A DNA stretch of 64,000 bases from Flavobacterium sp. N1736. GTDB lineage: Bacteria; Bacteroidota; Bacteroidia; Flavobacteriales; Flavobacteriaceae. Shown here piece after piece: positions 27,558 through 37,633 of this stretch. The notes under the pieces are model-generated. The model did not search any database. It saw only the letters and a program-made list of their open reading frames with translations, and had not been told where the DNA came from. Numbering within the stretch: the first letter of the stretch is position 1; each line of letters begins with the position of its first letter. The position numbers and the translations under genes are program-made. The DNA is taken from the NCBI RefSeq assembly GCF_025947065.1, contig NZ_CP109994.1, positions 2,108,001 to 2,172,000 on the forward strand. Reading direction: 5' to 3'.

Positions 27558-27624
27558 ATTGGAATTTCGTTTTTCAACTTATATCACATATATGGTTAAA
27601 ACACGTTAAGTATCGTAAAAATTG

Positions 27625-27651
27625 AAAGCTGTTTTTTTAACAGCTTTTTTT
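27625..27651 (+). terminator. Terminator before 27726 gene
   Basis: AAAGCTGTT pairs with AACAGCTTT around a short T loop, followed by more T. It is 165 bp after the LOG-family stop and the only terminator-like hairpin in this gap. Confidence 0.7.
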
Positions 27652-27725
27652 ATACTATTTTTACAAAAAAACCAAATTTACTTTATGCTCGTAACTTACA
27701 TATATCCTTAAATTTTAAGCTATCC

Positions 27726-30557
27726 TTGAAATCATTTTATAAAATTATATTTTTTGTCTTCGTTTTATTCAGTTCGGTAAAACAATATGCACAACATCAA
27801 TCTAAGATGGAAGTTGCGGTTAATCTTGAACTTAAAACGCTGAATATAAAACAGGATATTACGTTTTATAATACTTCAAATGATTCTTTAAGTACGATTG
27901 TTTTGAATGACTGGAACAATGCTTTTTCTCATAAAAATACGCCGCTTGCGAAACGATTTTCGGATGAATTTTATCGAGGTTTTCATTTGGCAAAAGATTA
28001 TGAAAGAGGAAATACAACGATTCTAAATCTGACCGATTCAGATAATCTGGCTTTTGAATGGGAAAGAACTGTTGAAAATCCGGATTTTATTGTTATAAAA
28101 CTGAAGCAAAAATTACTTCCGGGACAAAAAATAGAATTGCATCTTACTTATATTTCTAAAATTCCGAGTGATAAATTTACGCACTATGGTTTTGATCAAA
28201 ATGGCGGAATGAGCTTAAAAAACTGGTTTTTGAGTCCGGCGCGTTTGGAAAATGGTACCTTTATAACAAACCATAATTTTAATCTGGATGATATTGCAAA
28301 TGCAGGTACAGATTATAAAATTGAAATAAAACTTCCGAATCAATATGCTATTACAACTGATTTGAATTCGGTTTCAAAAGATAATTCGAATCCTTCTTAT
28401 AGTACTTATTTTTTCTCAGGAAATAACAGAACTGATTTTAACGTTTTTATTGAAAAACAAAATACTTTTAGAAGTTATACCAACGGAGATTTAGAAATTC
28501 TTTCGGATTTAAAAAGTAAAAAAATTACTGAGATTCAAAAAGCGATTATCATTAACAGGGTTGTGACTTTTACGAATGACTTTATTGGGAAATATCCGCA
28601 TCAAAAAATCACAGTTTCTCAGGCAGATTATGACCGAAATCCTTTTTATGGGTTAAATCAGTTACCATCATTTATTAGTCCGTTTTCTGATGATTTTATC
28701 TTCGAAATTACCTTTTTAAAAACATATCTGAATAATTATCTAAGGAATAGTTTACGCCTGGATCCGCGAAAAGACAATTGGGTTTATGACGGAATTCAGA
28801 TTTATGCCATGATGCAATTTATGGAAGAACATCATGCGGATCAAAAGATGCTGGGAAAGCTTTCGGATATGAAAATTTTTAAAAGTTACAATATCACCAA
28901 TCTTACATTTAATGAGCAATACAGCTACTATTATATGTTAATGGCGAGAAAAAATCTCGATCAGCCGCTTGGAGATCCTAAAAATACTTTAATAAAATTC
29001 AACGAACAAATCGCCAGTAAATATCGTGCGGGTTTAAGTTTGAGTTATCTCGATGATTATTTAGATCATAATGTTGTTCCTCAAAGTGTACAGGAATTTT
29101 ATAATCTGAACAAAACAGAACAAACAAATCGTTCTGATTTTGAAAGAATATTGACCAAAAACAGTCCTAAAAATATTGATTGGTTTTTTGAAACTATTAT
29201 CGATTCGAGAGAAATTATAGACTATAAATTTTCGAATGTTTCGAGAACAAAAGACAGTGTTCAATTTTCGATCAATAACAGAACCGGCATTTATGCTCCG
29301 ATTCCCGTTTACGGAATCAGGAAAAAAGAGATCGTTTTTAAAGAATGGATTGAACCCAAAAACAATGATTCTGTTTATAAATTTGACCGAAAAAATGCAG
29401 ATAAAATTGTAATTAATTACGATAATGAAGTTCCTGAATATAACCAGAGAAACAATTGGAAATCATTAAAAAATCTGGTTATAACCAATCGTCCGATAAA
29501 ATTTAATTTTGCCAAAGATTTAGAAGATCCCTATTACAATCAGATTTTATATATACCAACGTTAACGTATAATTTATATGACGGTTTTATGCCCGGAATT
29601 CGTTTTCACAATAAAACAATACTGGATAAACCTTTTAATTTTGACATTAACCCCACTTATTCGATTAACACTCAAACCTTAACAGGTTCATCTGCATTCT
29701 CATACACTCAGAATTACAGAAATAGTACGCTGTATAATGTACGTTATTCTATTAGTCAAAATTATTTTCATTATGCGGAGGATGCTACTTATTTTAGATT
29801 AAATCCGATGGTTCAGTTTCGAATTCGCGAAAAAGAGTTCAGAGACAATAGAAAACAACTTATTTTGTTACGTCAGGTTATTGTAAATCGCGAAGCAAGT
29901 GAGCATATAACAGATAATTCAAAACCAAATTATTCTGTTTTTAATGTGAGATATTCTAATACAAAAACAGAATTAATAAATCATTTTAATTTTATGACTG
30001 ATGTTCAATTTTCCGGTGATTTTGGAAAATTGGCTGCAGAAGTAGAATATCGAAGATTATTTGACAATAACCGCAAATTGAATTTAAGATTGTATGCCGG
30101 AAGTTTTTTATACAATACAACAAATTCAGATTATTTTAGTTTTGGTTTAGACAGGCCGACAGATTATTTATTTGATTATAATTTTTACGGAAGATCAGAA
30201 AGTACCGGTTTTTTTAGCCAGCAATATGTAATGGCCGAAGGTGGTTTTAAGTCTAAAATAGAGCCGCGTTATGCCGATAAATGGATGACAACCTTAAACG
30301 CCAGTTACTCCCTTTGGAACTGGATTGAAGCGTACGGAGATGTTGGTTTTATGAAAAATAAGCATAAAAGCGAAAACTTTGTTTATGATAGTGGCATTAG
30401 ATTAAATCTGGTTCCGGATTACTTTGAACTCTATTTTCCGGTTTATTCTAATAATGGCTGGGAGATTTCTCAAAACAAATACAGTGAAAAAATCAGATTT
30501 GTAGTGACACTTTCTCCAAAAACATTAGTTACTCTTTTTACCCGAAAATGGTTTTAA
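27726..30557 (+). CDS. Degenerate M1-type peptidase fused to outer-membrane beta-barrel
   Basis: 943 aa, with a TTG start; no ATG lies in frame before residue 35, and TTG gives a proper signal peptide. Residues 25-480 follow the M1 aminopeptidase plan: a beta-sandwich with VNLELKTLNIKQDITFYN, then a helical part. At the place of HExxH+E the sequence reads FIFEITFLK and later WVYDGIQIYAMMQF, where active enzymes have HE-x-x-H and WLDEGFA; the zinc histidines are lost, so it should be inactive. Residues from about 600 to the end are aromatic-rich strands ending in TRKWF, like an outer-membrane barrel. Role unknown; perhaps surface binding or assembly. Confidence 0.75.
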   Translation: MKSFYKIIFFVFVLFSSVKQYAQHQSKMEVAVNLELKTLNIKQDITFYNTSNDSLSTIVLNDWNNAFSHKNTPLAKRFSDEFYRGFHLAKDYERGNTTILNLTDSDNLAFEWERTVENPDFIVIKLKQKLLPGQKIELHLTYISKIPSDKFTHYGFDQNGGMSLKNWFLSPARLENGTFITNHNFNLDDIANAGTDYKIEIKLPNQYAITTDLNSVSKDNSNPSYSTYFFSGNNRTDFNVFIEKQNTFRSYTNGDLEILSDLKSKKITEIQKAIIINRVVTFTNDFIGKYPHQKITVSQADYDRNPFYGLNQLPSFISPFSDDFIFEITFLKTYLNNYLRNSLRLDPRKDNWVYDGIQIYAMMQFMEEHHADQKMLGKLSDMKIFKSYNITNLTFNEQYSYYYMLMARKNLDQPLGDPKNTLIKFNEQIASKYRAGLSLSYLDDYLDHNVVPQSVQEFYNLNKTEQTNRSDFERILTKNSPKNIDWFFETIIDSREIIDYKFSNVSRTKDSVQFSINNRTGIYAPIPVYGIRKKEIVFKEWIEPKNNDSVYKFDRKNADKIVINYDNEVPEYNQRNNWKSLKNLVITNRPIKFNFAKDLEDPYYNQILYIPTLTYNLYDGFMPGIRFHNKTILDKPFNFDINPTYSINTQTLTGSSAFSYTQNYRNSTLYNVRYSISQNYFHYAEDATYFRLNPMVQFRIREKEFRDNRKQLILLRQVIVNREASEHITDNSKPNYSVFNVRYSNTKTELINHFNFMTDVQFSGDFGKLAAEVEYRRLFDNNRKLNLRLYAGSFLYNTTNSDYFSFGLDRPTDYLFDYNFYGRSESTGFFSQQYVMAEGGFKSKIEPRYADKWMTTLNASYSLWNWIEAYGDVGFMKNKHKSENFVYDSGIRLNLVPDYFELYFPVYSNNGWEISQNKYSEKIRFVVTLSPKTLVTLFTRKWF

Positions 30558-30711
30558 TTCAATAAAATTTACACAAAAACATAAATTATTGTTATTAAAA
30601 CCAGAATAACCTTAAATATTACACAAAAAATATACGTAGTTTTAGCAATTTAATTATAAATAATTAAATTATATTTACTTTAATGAATTATGATTATTGA
30701 TACTTTTTAAT

Positions 30712-30719
30712 TAATTTTG
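30712..30719 (+). promoter_or_regulatory. -7 promoter element, E1 gene
   Basis: TAATTTTG matches TAnnTTTG 9 bp before the ATG at 30729. It overlaps the TTG at 30717, which argues against that codon as the start. Confidence 0.5.
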
Positions 30720-30728
30720 CAGCGTAAC

Positions 30729-33158
30729 ATGACCCATTCCGAGATTATGATTAAAGAAAAAAACAATACTACACTTACTTTCGAAGATTTCAAAACAGAA
30801 GTAATGAGCGACTACAAAATTGCTGTAACCAGCCGCGAATGTAGTCTTTTAGGACGTAAAGAAGTATTGACAGGAAAAGCCAAGTTTGGAATATTTGGTG
30901 ACGGAAAAGAAGTGCCGCAGCTTGCTATGGCAAAGGCTTTTAAAAACGGAGATTTTCGTTCCGGATATTATCGCGATCAGACTTTTATGATGGCAATTGG
31001 AGAATTAACTCCTAAACAGTTTTTTGCAGGTTTATACGGCCATACTGATTTGGATTATGATCCAATGTCTGCCGGAAGACAAATGGGCGGACACTTTGTA
31101 ACGCACAGTTTAAACGAAGACGGTTCGTGGAAAGACTTAACTCAACAAAAAAATTCAAGCGCAGATATATCGCCAACAGCCGGACAAATGCCAAGATTAT
31201 TGGGATTGGCTCAGGCGTCAAAAATTTACAGAAATGTTGATGGAATAAAAATCAAAGACAAATTTTCTGTAAACGGAAACGAAGTTGCCTGGGGAACTAT
31301 TGGTAACGCAAGTACATCTGAAGGTTTATTTTTTGAAACCATAAATGCTGCCGGAGTTTTACAAGTTCCGATGGTAATGAGCGTTTGGGATGATGAATAC
31401 GGAATTTCGGTTCACGCCAAACATCAAACTACAAAAGAAAATATATCTGAAATTTTAAAAGGATACCAACGCGACGAAGACTCAAAAGGGTATGAAATTT
31501 TCAGGGTTAAAGGCTGGGATTATGCGCAACTTGTTTCGACTTACGAAAGAGCTGCAGCAATTGCCCGCGAAGAACATGTTCCGGTTTTAATTCACGTTAA
31601 CGAATTAACACAACCACAAGGTCACTCGACATCAGGTTCGCACGAGCGTTATAAAAACGCAGAAAGACTGGCTTGGGAAAGAGATTTTGACTGTATTCGC
31701 CAAATGCGTTTATGGATGATTGCAATTAATATTGCATCTCCTGAAGAATTGGCTGAAATTGATTTTGAATTGAAAAAAGAAGTTCTGGAAGCTAAAAAAG
31801 AGGCCTGGAATTCTTTCATCAATCCGATTATTGAGGATCAGAAAAATCTTTTGGTTTTATTGGAGCAAATTGCAGAAGCCAGCATCAATCATAAGGAAAG
31901 AATAAAAAAATATATTTCAGAATTAAGCGCTATAAAATCGCCTTTAAAAAAGGAAATGCTGGTTATTGCAAGAAAGATTTTGCGTTTTATTGAAGTTCCA
32001 AATAGTAAAGTGCTATTATCAAACTGGATTACCAATTATATTGGTGTTACTCAGGGAAAATTTAGCAGTAACTTATATTCTGAATCCGATTTAAATGTGT
32101 TTTCAGTACAAAAAGTACTTCCTGAATATGCAGATAATGCTAAAGCTGATTTAGACGGGCGAATGATTTTGCGCGATAACTTTGATGCTTTGTTTACCAA
32201 ATATCCTGAAACATTGATTTTTGGTGAAGATGTTGGAAACATTGGCGATGTAAACCAAGGTTTAGAAGGCATGCAGGAAAAATACGGAGAACTTCGTGTT
32301 GCCGATGTCGGAATTCGTGAAGCGACTATTATTGGTCAGGGAATTGGAATGGCTTTGAGAGGTTTACGCCCGATTGCCGAGATTCAGTATTTGGATTATT
32401 TATTATATGCCATCCAAATTATGAGTGATGATTTGGCTACGTTGCAATACAGAACTGTTGGAAAACAAAAAGCGCCATTAATTATCAGAACCCGCGGACA
32501 CCGTTTAGAAGGTATCTGGCATTCTGGTTCTCCAATGGGAATGATCATTAATGCTATTCGTGGAATTCACGTTTTGGTTCCTAGAAATATGACGCAGGCG
32601 GCAGGTTTTTACAATTCACTTTTAGAATGTGATGAACCGGCTTTGGTAATTGAATGTTTAAATGGTTATCGTTTAAAAGAAAAAACACCGCTGAATTTTG
32701 GTGAGTTCAAAACGCCAATTGGTGTTGTTGAAACATTAAAAGAAGGCGCTGATATTACTTTGGTTTCTTACGGATCTACGTTAAGATTGGTAGAACAGGC
32801 TGCTACTGAATTATTAGACTTAGGAATTGATTGCGAAATAATTGACATTCAGTCTTTACTTCCATTTGATGTCAATAAAGATATTGTAAAAAGTATCGCT
32901 AAAACAAACCGTCTTTTAGTAATCGACGAAGATGTTCCCGGTGGAGCTTCTGCTTTTATTTTACAGCAAATTATTGAAGAACAGGATGCTTACAAATATT
33001 TAGACAGTAAACCACAAACGCTTGCTGCAAAAGCACACAGAGCTGCTTACGGAACTGACGGTGATTATTTCTCTAAACCTTCTGCCGAAGATATTTTCGA
33101 AAAGGTTTATGATATGATGCATGAGGTAAACCCTTCTAAGTTTCCGAATTTATATTAA
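30729..33158 (+). CDS. Fused E1 alpha-beta subunit of a branched-chain-type 2-oxoacid dehydrogenase
   Basis: About 809 aa from ATG 30729 (30747 is also possible). The first half is an E1 alpha subunit: DQTFMMAIGELTPKQFFAGLYGH, then a thiamine-pyrophosphate region with GTIGNASTSEGLFFE. The second half is E1 beta: GEDVGNIGDVNQGLEGM, GLRPIAEIQYLDYLLYA, and the C-terminal transketolase domain with IDIQSLLPFDV. The enzyme decarboxylates a 2-oxoacid and passes the acyl group to the E2 lipoyl enzyme; substrate class (branched-chain or pyruvate-like) is uncertain. Alpha and beta are one chain, a common Bacteroidetes form. No E2 or E3 gene is nearby. Confidence 0.9.
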   Translation: MTHSEIMIKEKNNTTLTFEDFKTEVMSDYKIAVTSRECSLLGRKEVLTGKAKFGIFGDGKEVPQLAMAKAFKNGDFRSGYYRDQTFMMAIGELTPKQFFAGLYGHTDLDYDPMSAGRQMGGHFVTHSLNEDGSWKDLTQQKNSSADISPTAGQMPRLLGLAQASKIYRNVDGIKIKDKFSVNGNEVAWGTIGNASTSEGLFFETINAAGVLQVPMVMSVWDDEYGISVHAKHQTTKENISEILKGYQRDEDSKGYEIFRVKGWDYAQLVSTYERAAAIAREEHVPVLIHVNELTQPQGHSTSGSHERYKNAERLAWERDFDCIRQMRLWMIAINIASPEELAEIDFELKKEVLEAKKEAWNSFINPIIEDQKNLLVLLEQIAEASINHKERIKKYISELSAIKSPLKKEMLVIARKILRFIEVPNSKVLLSNWITNYIGVTQGKFSSNLYSESDLNVFSVQKVLPEYADNAKADLDGRMILRDNFDALFTKYPETLIFGEDVGNIGDVNQGLEGMQEKYGELRVADVGIREATIIGQGIGMALRGLRPIAEIQYLDYLLYAIQIMSDDLATLQYRTVGKQKAPLIIRTRGHRLEGIWHSGSPMGMIINAIRGIHVLVPRNMTQAAGFYNSLLECDEPALVIECLNGYRLKEKTPLNFGEFKTPIGVVETLKEGADITLVSYGSTLRLVEQAATELLDLGIDCEIIDIQSLLPFDVNKDIVKSIAKTNRLLVIDEDVPGGASAFILQQIIEEQDAYKYLDSKPQTLAAKAHRAAYGTDGDYFSKPSAEDIFEKVYDMMHEVNPSKFPNLY

Positions 33159-33182
33159 GGACTTAGTTTGGTTTTAGATATA

Positions 33183-33218
33183 AAAAAAGCTCCTAAACAA
33201 TTGTTTAGGAGCTTTTTT
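33183..33218. terminator. Bidirectional terminator between E1 and kdsB
   Basis: A perfect 36-bp palindrome, 18-bp arms with core CTCCTAAACAATTG and A/T runs at both ends, between convergent genes. Confidence 0.9.
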
Positions 33219-33235
33219 GTTTTTACACTGTCTAC

Positions 33236-33261
33236 GTCATTGCGAGGAACGAAGCAATGAC
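33236..33261. repeat. Repeat family A copy (GAGGAACGAAGCAA)
   Basis: Short palindromic unit, GTCATTGC and GCAATGAC arms round GAGGAACGAA. It abuts the 3' end of kdsB; a second copy lies at the 5' end. Confidence 0.75.
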
Positions 33262-33265
33262 AGTA

Positions 33266-34000
33266 TTATTTCGCAGCCAATATCGCTCTCGCCTTCTCTA
33301 AATCTTCCGTCGTATCAATTCCAATTCCTACATGCGTAGTTTCGACCATTTTAATTCGTTTTCCGAATTCTAAATAACGAAGCTGTTCCAGTTTTTCAGA
33401 TGCTTCTAAAGATTTCATTGGTAAACTATAAAAATCTAATAAAGCTTGTTTTCTAAAAGCATAAATTCCGATGTGCTGAAAATAACGCACGCCAACATCT
33501 TTATCTCTTGGATATGGAATTACTGAACGCGAAAAATATAACGCAAACTGCGACTGATCTACAACCACTTTTACATTATTCGGGTTATTTATTTCGTCTT
33601 CGTCAGTGATTTCACGCATTAGCGAAGCCAAATCAACTTTGCGATCTGAATCGTTTTTAAAAACCGATAAAACCTGTTCTAAAGGTCCGGCTTCAGTAAA
33701 AGGTTCGTCGCCCTGAACATTTACCACAATATCAACATCAAGATTTGCAACAGCTTCGGCAATTCGGTCACTTCCTGATTCGTGTTCTTTAATGCTCATA
33801 ATGGCTTTTCCGCCATTCGAAACAATTTCATTATATATCAAGTCAGAATCGGTTACAACAAATACATCGTCAAATAATTTTGTTGCTACAGAGGCTTCGT
33901 AAGTTCTTAAAATTACCGTTTTACCTTCTAAATCCTGCATTAGTTTTGCAGGAAAACGTGTTGATGCATATCGCGCCGGAATTACAGCTATTATTTTCAT
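33266..34000 (-). CDS. kdsB: CMP-Kdo synthetase
   Basis: 244 aa from ATG 34000; the longer frame to 34012 adds MTLK and reads into a repeat, and the family starts at [17 protein letters not shown]. The enzyme activates Kdo with CTP for the inner core of LPS. Motifs: [15 protein letters not shown] for CTP binding, NVQGDEPF with the metal Asp (about 95-102), and HIGIYAFR. Repeat family A copies flank the gene on both sides. It is separated by a short gap from ygiD upstream in the same direction. Confidence 0.95.
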   Translation of the reverse strand: MKIIAVIPARYASTRFPAKLMQDLEGKTVILRTYEASVATKLFDDVFVVTDSDLIYNEIVSNGGKAIMSIKEHESGSDRIAEAVANLDVDIVVNVQGDEPFTEAGPLEQVLSVFKNDSDRKVDLASLMREITDEDEINNPNNVKVVVDQSQFALYFSRSVIPYPRDKDVGVRYFQHIGIYAFRKQALLDFYSLPMKSLEASEKLEQLRYLEFGKRIKMVETTHVGIGIDTTEDLEKARAILAAK

Positions 34001-34007
34001 TTTTAAT

Positions 34008-34032
34008 GTCATTGCGAGGAACGAAGCAATCT
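34008..34032. repeat. Repeat family A copy upstream of kdsB
   Basis: GTCATTGCGAGGAACGAAGC, the same unit as 33236-33261, directly next to the kdsB start. Confidence 0.75.
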
Positions 34033-34055
34033 CATCCTCATTGTTATTTAATTTT

Positions 34056-34886
34056 TTATATTATTTTTACTGACGTCATACTCAACGAACCCGCCAATAA
34101 TTTATCGTTGAACAAACTCAGTTCTTCTGATTTTTCTTTTAAACCTAAAGTGTACAATAAAGGCAAGTAATGATCGGGGGTTGGAATCGCAACCTGAACA
34201 GCTTTACTCATTTTTTCGTAATCAATAAGAGGCTGAAAATTTCCATCTAACAAATAATTATTAACAGTTTCTCTGGCTTCAATTGCCCAATCGTAACCAT
34301 AATTATCTTTATCGAAATTTCGAAAATCAACCAAACGAAGGTTGTGAACAATATTTCCGCTTCCGATAATTAAAACGCCTTTATGACGTAACGATTGTAA
34401 TTTCTGTGCTAGCTCAAAATGATATTGTCCGGATTTAGTGTAATCAATACTCAACTGAATTACCGGAACATTGGCTTCAGGATATAAATGTTTGATTACG
34501 CTCCATGCGCCATGATCTAAACCCCAATGTTCATCTAAATCTACGGGAACCGGATCTAAGATTTTTCTAGTTTCTAATGCTAATTCCGGACTTCCTTTTG
34601 CAGGATATTGCACATCAAATAAAGCTTGTGGAAATCCTCCGAAATCATGAATCGTTCTTGGCATTTGCATCGAAGTAACTTTGGTTCCGTTTGTAAACCA
34701 ATGCGCCGAAATACACAAAATTGCATTGGGCTGCGGTAATGTTTTTGCCAGATTACGAAAACCCGCTACAAACTGATTTTCTTCAATTGCATTCATTGGA
34801 CTTCCGTGTCCTAAAAACAAAACCGGCATTTTATCTGTATTCGAAAACGTAGACGAAATCGAATGTAAGTCGTTTAATGTTGTCAT
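34056..34886 (-). CDS. ygiD: 4,5-DOPA dioxygenase extradiol-like protein
   Basis: 276 aa from the ATG at 34886 (the frame reaches 34910, but that part reads through the arm of an inverted repeat). It belongs to the LigB-type extradiol dioxygenases of the YgiD group: FLGHGSPM at the N-terminus with the first metal His, [33 protein letters not shown] and [11 protein letters not shown] near the C-terminus. The usual E. coli substrate for YgiD is not certain; ring cleavage of catechols is the family reaction. Confidence 0.9.
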   Translation of the reverse strand: MTTLNDLHSISSTFSNTDKMPVLFLGHGSPMNAIEENQFVAGFRNLAKTLPQPNAILCISAHWFTNGTKVTSMQMPRTIHDFGGFPQALFDVQYPAKGSPELALETRKILDPVPVDLDEHWGLDHGAWSVIKHLYPEANVPVIQLSIDYTKSGQYHFELAQKLQSLRHKGVLIIGSGNIVHNLRLVDFRNFDKDNYGYDWAIEARETVNNYLLDGNFQPLIDYEKMSKAVQVAIPTPDHYLPLLYTLGLKEKSEELSLFNDKLLAGSLSMTSVKII

Positions 34887-34900
34887 TGTAAAATCTTTTC

Positions 34901-34985
34901 TTTTTGCCACAGATTAAAAGGATTAAAAGATTTTCTAAATATACATTTTAAAATCTGCGAGAATCATTTTAATCTGTGGCAAAAA
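34901..34985. repeat. Inverted repeat family C (CCACAGATTAAAA)
   Basis: A perfect 19-bp inverted repeat (34901-34919 with 34967-34985) with arms ending TTTTTGCCACAG. The related element at 52735-52796 shares ACCACAGATTA. It fills nearly all the space between the ygiD start and the helicase stop codon. Confidence 0.7.
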
Positions 34986-34986
34986 A

Positions 34987-36411
34987 CTATTCCTCGAAAC
35001 TCTCGTCTTTAAATCCTATCAAATATAATTTATTTTTGGCACGCGTCATCGCTGTATAAAGCCATCTGATGTAATCACGATCAATTCCGTTTGGTAAATA
35101 CGGCTGTTCAATAAAAACTGTATTCCACTGCCCTCCTTGCGATTTATGACACGTAATGGCGTAAGAGAATTTTACCTGCAACCCATTAAAATATTCGTTC
35201 TCTTTTACTTTTTGGAATTTCTTGTATTTCGTACTTTCATCTTCATAATCTTTCATCACTTCTTCATACAAACGATTTGATTCTTCGTATGTCAGCGACG
35301 GAGATTCACTTTTTATGGTATCCAAAAGCAAAACCGTTTCAAAAGGTTTCTGGTCCGGATAATCGACCATTCTAATTTTTACTTTTGCAAAAGTAAAACC
35401 GTATAATTCCTTGATTCCAAACATTTCCAGAACTTCAATAATATCTCCGTTGGCAATAAATCCGGCTTCATCCGTTTCTTTCAGCCAGAAATAATTATTC
35501 TTGACAACCATTAAAAAATCGCCAACAGAAAGTTCGCTTTCTTTAAACAAAATTCGGGTTCTGATTTGTTCATTATACTGATTTGCTCTTTTATTCGAAC
35601 GTACAATAAAAGCCGTATCTTCAATACTATAATTGCTGTATGCCGTATTTATCGCATCCTGAATATCATAACCATCCGTTAAACGAACAATATCTTTAAA
35701 CTTTTTTACATTGAATTTAAACTCCGTAATAAAGCTATCTTTCAATAATTCACGCAATTCGGTCGCATTGTATAAAATTCCCGAATTTTCTTCCTGACGC
35801 ATGACTTCATCAAGTTCAATATGTTCAATTTCTTTATCATAATGAACGCCCAAAGTTTGTATATCAAGCGCCGGACTAATGTCTAAATTTACGGGCGGCA
35901 ACTGAGCTGTATCTCCCAAAAGAATCATTTTGCAATTCGTTCCGGAATAAACATAAGAAATCAAATCATCTAAAAGTGATCCGTTATCATACAATTTCGA
36001 ATCAGAATTGCTGTCTGAAATCATCGAAGCTTCATCGACGATAAAAATCGTATTTTTATGTTTATTGATTTGTTTGGTAAAAGCTACGCCTCCGCCAGCC
36101 GATTTTTTAGGAAAGTATATCTTTTTATGAATTGTAAAAGCAGGCGTATGAGAGTAATTCGCAATTACTTTTGCAGCACGTCCGGTTGGTGCCAGCAAGA
36201 CAAATTTCTTATTTATATCTCCCAGATTATTAACGATAGTCGAAATCACAGTTGTTTTTCCGGTTCCGGCATATCCTTTTAATACAAAAATGGTATCATT
36301 ATGCGTATCGGTTAAGAAAATGGCGATTTTTTGAAAAAAAATATCCTGTTTATACGTTGGTGCAAATGGAAATCTTTTTTGTAAAACGCCGTAAAACAAT
36401 GATGAATTCAT
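34987..36411 (-). CDS. RecD/PIF1-like DNA helicase
   Basis: 474 aa from ATG 36411 (frame open to 36465, but the family starts at MNSSLFYGVLQKRFPF). Superfamily 1B helicase: Walker A GYAGTGKTT, Walker B DEASM, the GDTAQLPPV motif, EVMRQ (motif IV-like), ATCHKSQG near the C-terminus and WLYTAMTRAKNKL (motif VI). The single-chain form without the N-terminal region of true RecD matches the RecD-like helicases of Bacteroidetes, which are not tied to RecBC. Likely works in DNA repair or replication restart; exact job unknown. Confidence 0.9.
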   Translation of the reverse strand: MNSSLFYGVLQKRFPFAPTYKQDIFFQKIAIFLTDTHNDTIFVLKGYAGTGKTTVISTIVNNLGDINKKFVLLAPTGRAAKVIANYSHTPAFTIHKKIYFPKKSAGGGVAFTKQINKHKNTIFIVDEASMISDSNSDSKLYDNGSLLDDLISYVYSGTNCKMILLGDTAQLPPVNLDISPALDIQTLGVHYDKEIEHIELDEVMRQEENSGILYNATELRELLKDSFITEFKFNVKKFKDIVRLTDGYDIQDAINTAYSNYSIEDTAFIVRSNKRANQYNEQIRTRILFKESELSVGDFLMVVKNNYFWLKETDEAGFIANGDIIEVLEMFGIKELYGFTFAKVKIRMVDYPDQKPFETVLLLDTIKSESPSLTYEESNRLYEEVMKDYEDESTKYKKFQKVKENEYFNGLQVKFSYAITCHKSQGGQWNTVFIEQPYLPNGIDRDYIRWLYTAMTRAKNKLYLIGFKDESFEE

Positions 36412-36456
36412 AGGGAATAATTGAAATACAAAGTACGGTTTTTTAAATGGTAATGT

Positions 36457-36630
36457 CAATGTCAAAATTCAATATCAATTTCAAAAATCAATGACAATTT
36501 TAATATCAAAAATTAATGCCGATTTAAATATTAAATCCAATTGCAATGTCAAAATTCAATATCAATTTCAGAAATCAATGGCAATTTTAATATCAAAAAT
36601 TAATGCCGATTTGAATATTAAATCCAATAG
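36457..36630. repeat. Two 87-bp tandem repeats with a nearby inverted copy
   Basis: Unit 1 36457-36543, unit 2 36544-36630, differing at only a few positions, each starting CAATGTCAAAATTCAATATC and ending TTAAATCCAAT. A truncated third unit begins at 36631. The stretch 36690-36740 repeats the same motifs in reverse (TTGATATTGAATTTTG, GCCATTGATATTG). The 346-bp gap holds no gene. Confidence 0.7.
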
Positions 36631-36723
36631 CAATGAAAATAGCAATGTAAAAATTATAAGTATTAATTAAACTTTCAATTGAAATTTGAAATTCTTACAT
36701 TGATATTGAATTTTGCCATTGAT

Positions 36724-36754
36724 ATTGTTATTGAATTTTTAATTTGTAAGTTTG
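36724..36754 (+). promoter_or_regulatory. Promoter of DUF3822-rsmD operon
   Basis: ATTG (36724-36727), 19-bp spacer, TAAGTTTG (36747-36754): the expected Bacteroidetes spacing. It lies inside the reversed repeat region, 58 bp before the start codon. Confidence 0.6.
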
Positions 36755-36811
36755 TGTTCGAATTAAATTCTTTCTTGACACTAAAGCAGGTAACGAATTG
36801 TAAATCAAATT

Positions 36812-37633
36812 ATGTCTTTACAAAATACTAATATTACATCAAAAAAATACAAAAAACTTTCGATTCAGGTTTCCCTGAGCGGATTTTCTTTTTGTTGTTT
36901 TGACACTTTAAATAATACGATTACTTCGTTTAATGAAGTTCATTTTGATCCTACACAAAAAACAGCCAAAATAGAAGAATTATATCATGATAATTTTAAA
37001 AAATATGCTGAATTAAAGGACACTTACGACGAAATTATGGTTATTCATACTAATAATCTTTCGACTTTTGTGCCAACAGCGCTTTTTGATGAACATTATC
37101 TGGGAAGTTATTTACAGTATACAACCAAGGTTTTCGAAACGGATTTTTTTACATACGATCATATTTCAAATTATGAAATGAATTCCGTTTATATTCCGTA
37201 CGTAAACATCAATAATTTCCTGATCGATCAGGTTGGTTCTTTTGATTACAAACATGCCAATAGTATTTTGATTGAGAAAATTTTAGAAAGCTCAAAAAAT
37301 AATGATGATAAAAAAATGATTGTTAACTTTAATGTTGGTCATTTTGAAATTATCATCGTTCAAAATCAAAAGCTATTATTGTTCAATTCGTTTGAATATC
37401 AATCGCCTACGGATTTTATTTATTATGTGCTTTTTACCGCCGAACAATTAAGTTTAAATCCTGAAAGTTTTCCACTTGAATTATTAGGCACAATAGAAAA
37501 AAATGACGCGTATTATGCCATTGCGTATAAATACATTCGTAATATTTCATTTTTGGATGTAAGCACTTTACAGCAAAAAAATAACTTTTCAACTGCTCAG
37601 AATCAAAAACATTATATCTTATTTCAATCATGA
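36812..37633 (+). CDS. DUF3822 family protein
   Basis: 273 aa, a family found in Bacteroidetes next to rsmD. It has an actin-like/ASKHA look (LSIQVSLSGFSFCCFDTLNN at the start, MIVNFNVGHFEIIIVQ in the middle), but no function has been assigned to the family that I know. It overlaps rsmD by 4 bp (ATGA), so they form a coupled operon. Conserved linkage suggests a role near ribosome assembly or coaA/kdtB-type neighbours, but this is unproven. Confidence 0.85.
   Translation: MSLQNTNITSKKYKKLSIQVSLSGFSFCCFDTLNNTITSFNEVHFDPTQKTAKIEELYHDNFKKYAELKDTYDEIMVIHTNNLSTFVPTALFDEHYLGSYLQYTTKVFETDFFTYDHISNYEMNSVYIPYVNINNFLIDQVGSFDYKHANSILIEKILESSKNNDDKKMIVNFNVGHFEIIIVQNQKLLLFNSFEYQSPTDFIYYVLFTAEQLSLNPESFPLELLGTIEKNDAYYAIAYKYIRNISFLDVSTLQQKNNFSTAQNQKHYILFQS

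Noticed and set aside
30717..30728. TTG start of the E1 gene
   Set aside because: It overlaps the -7 box, so it would lie before the transcript start.
36457..36630. CRISPR or phage attachment site
   Set aside because: Two full-length direct copies with no spacers and no integrase or tRNA next to them.
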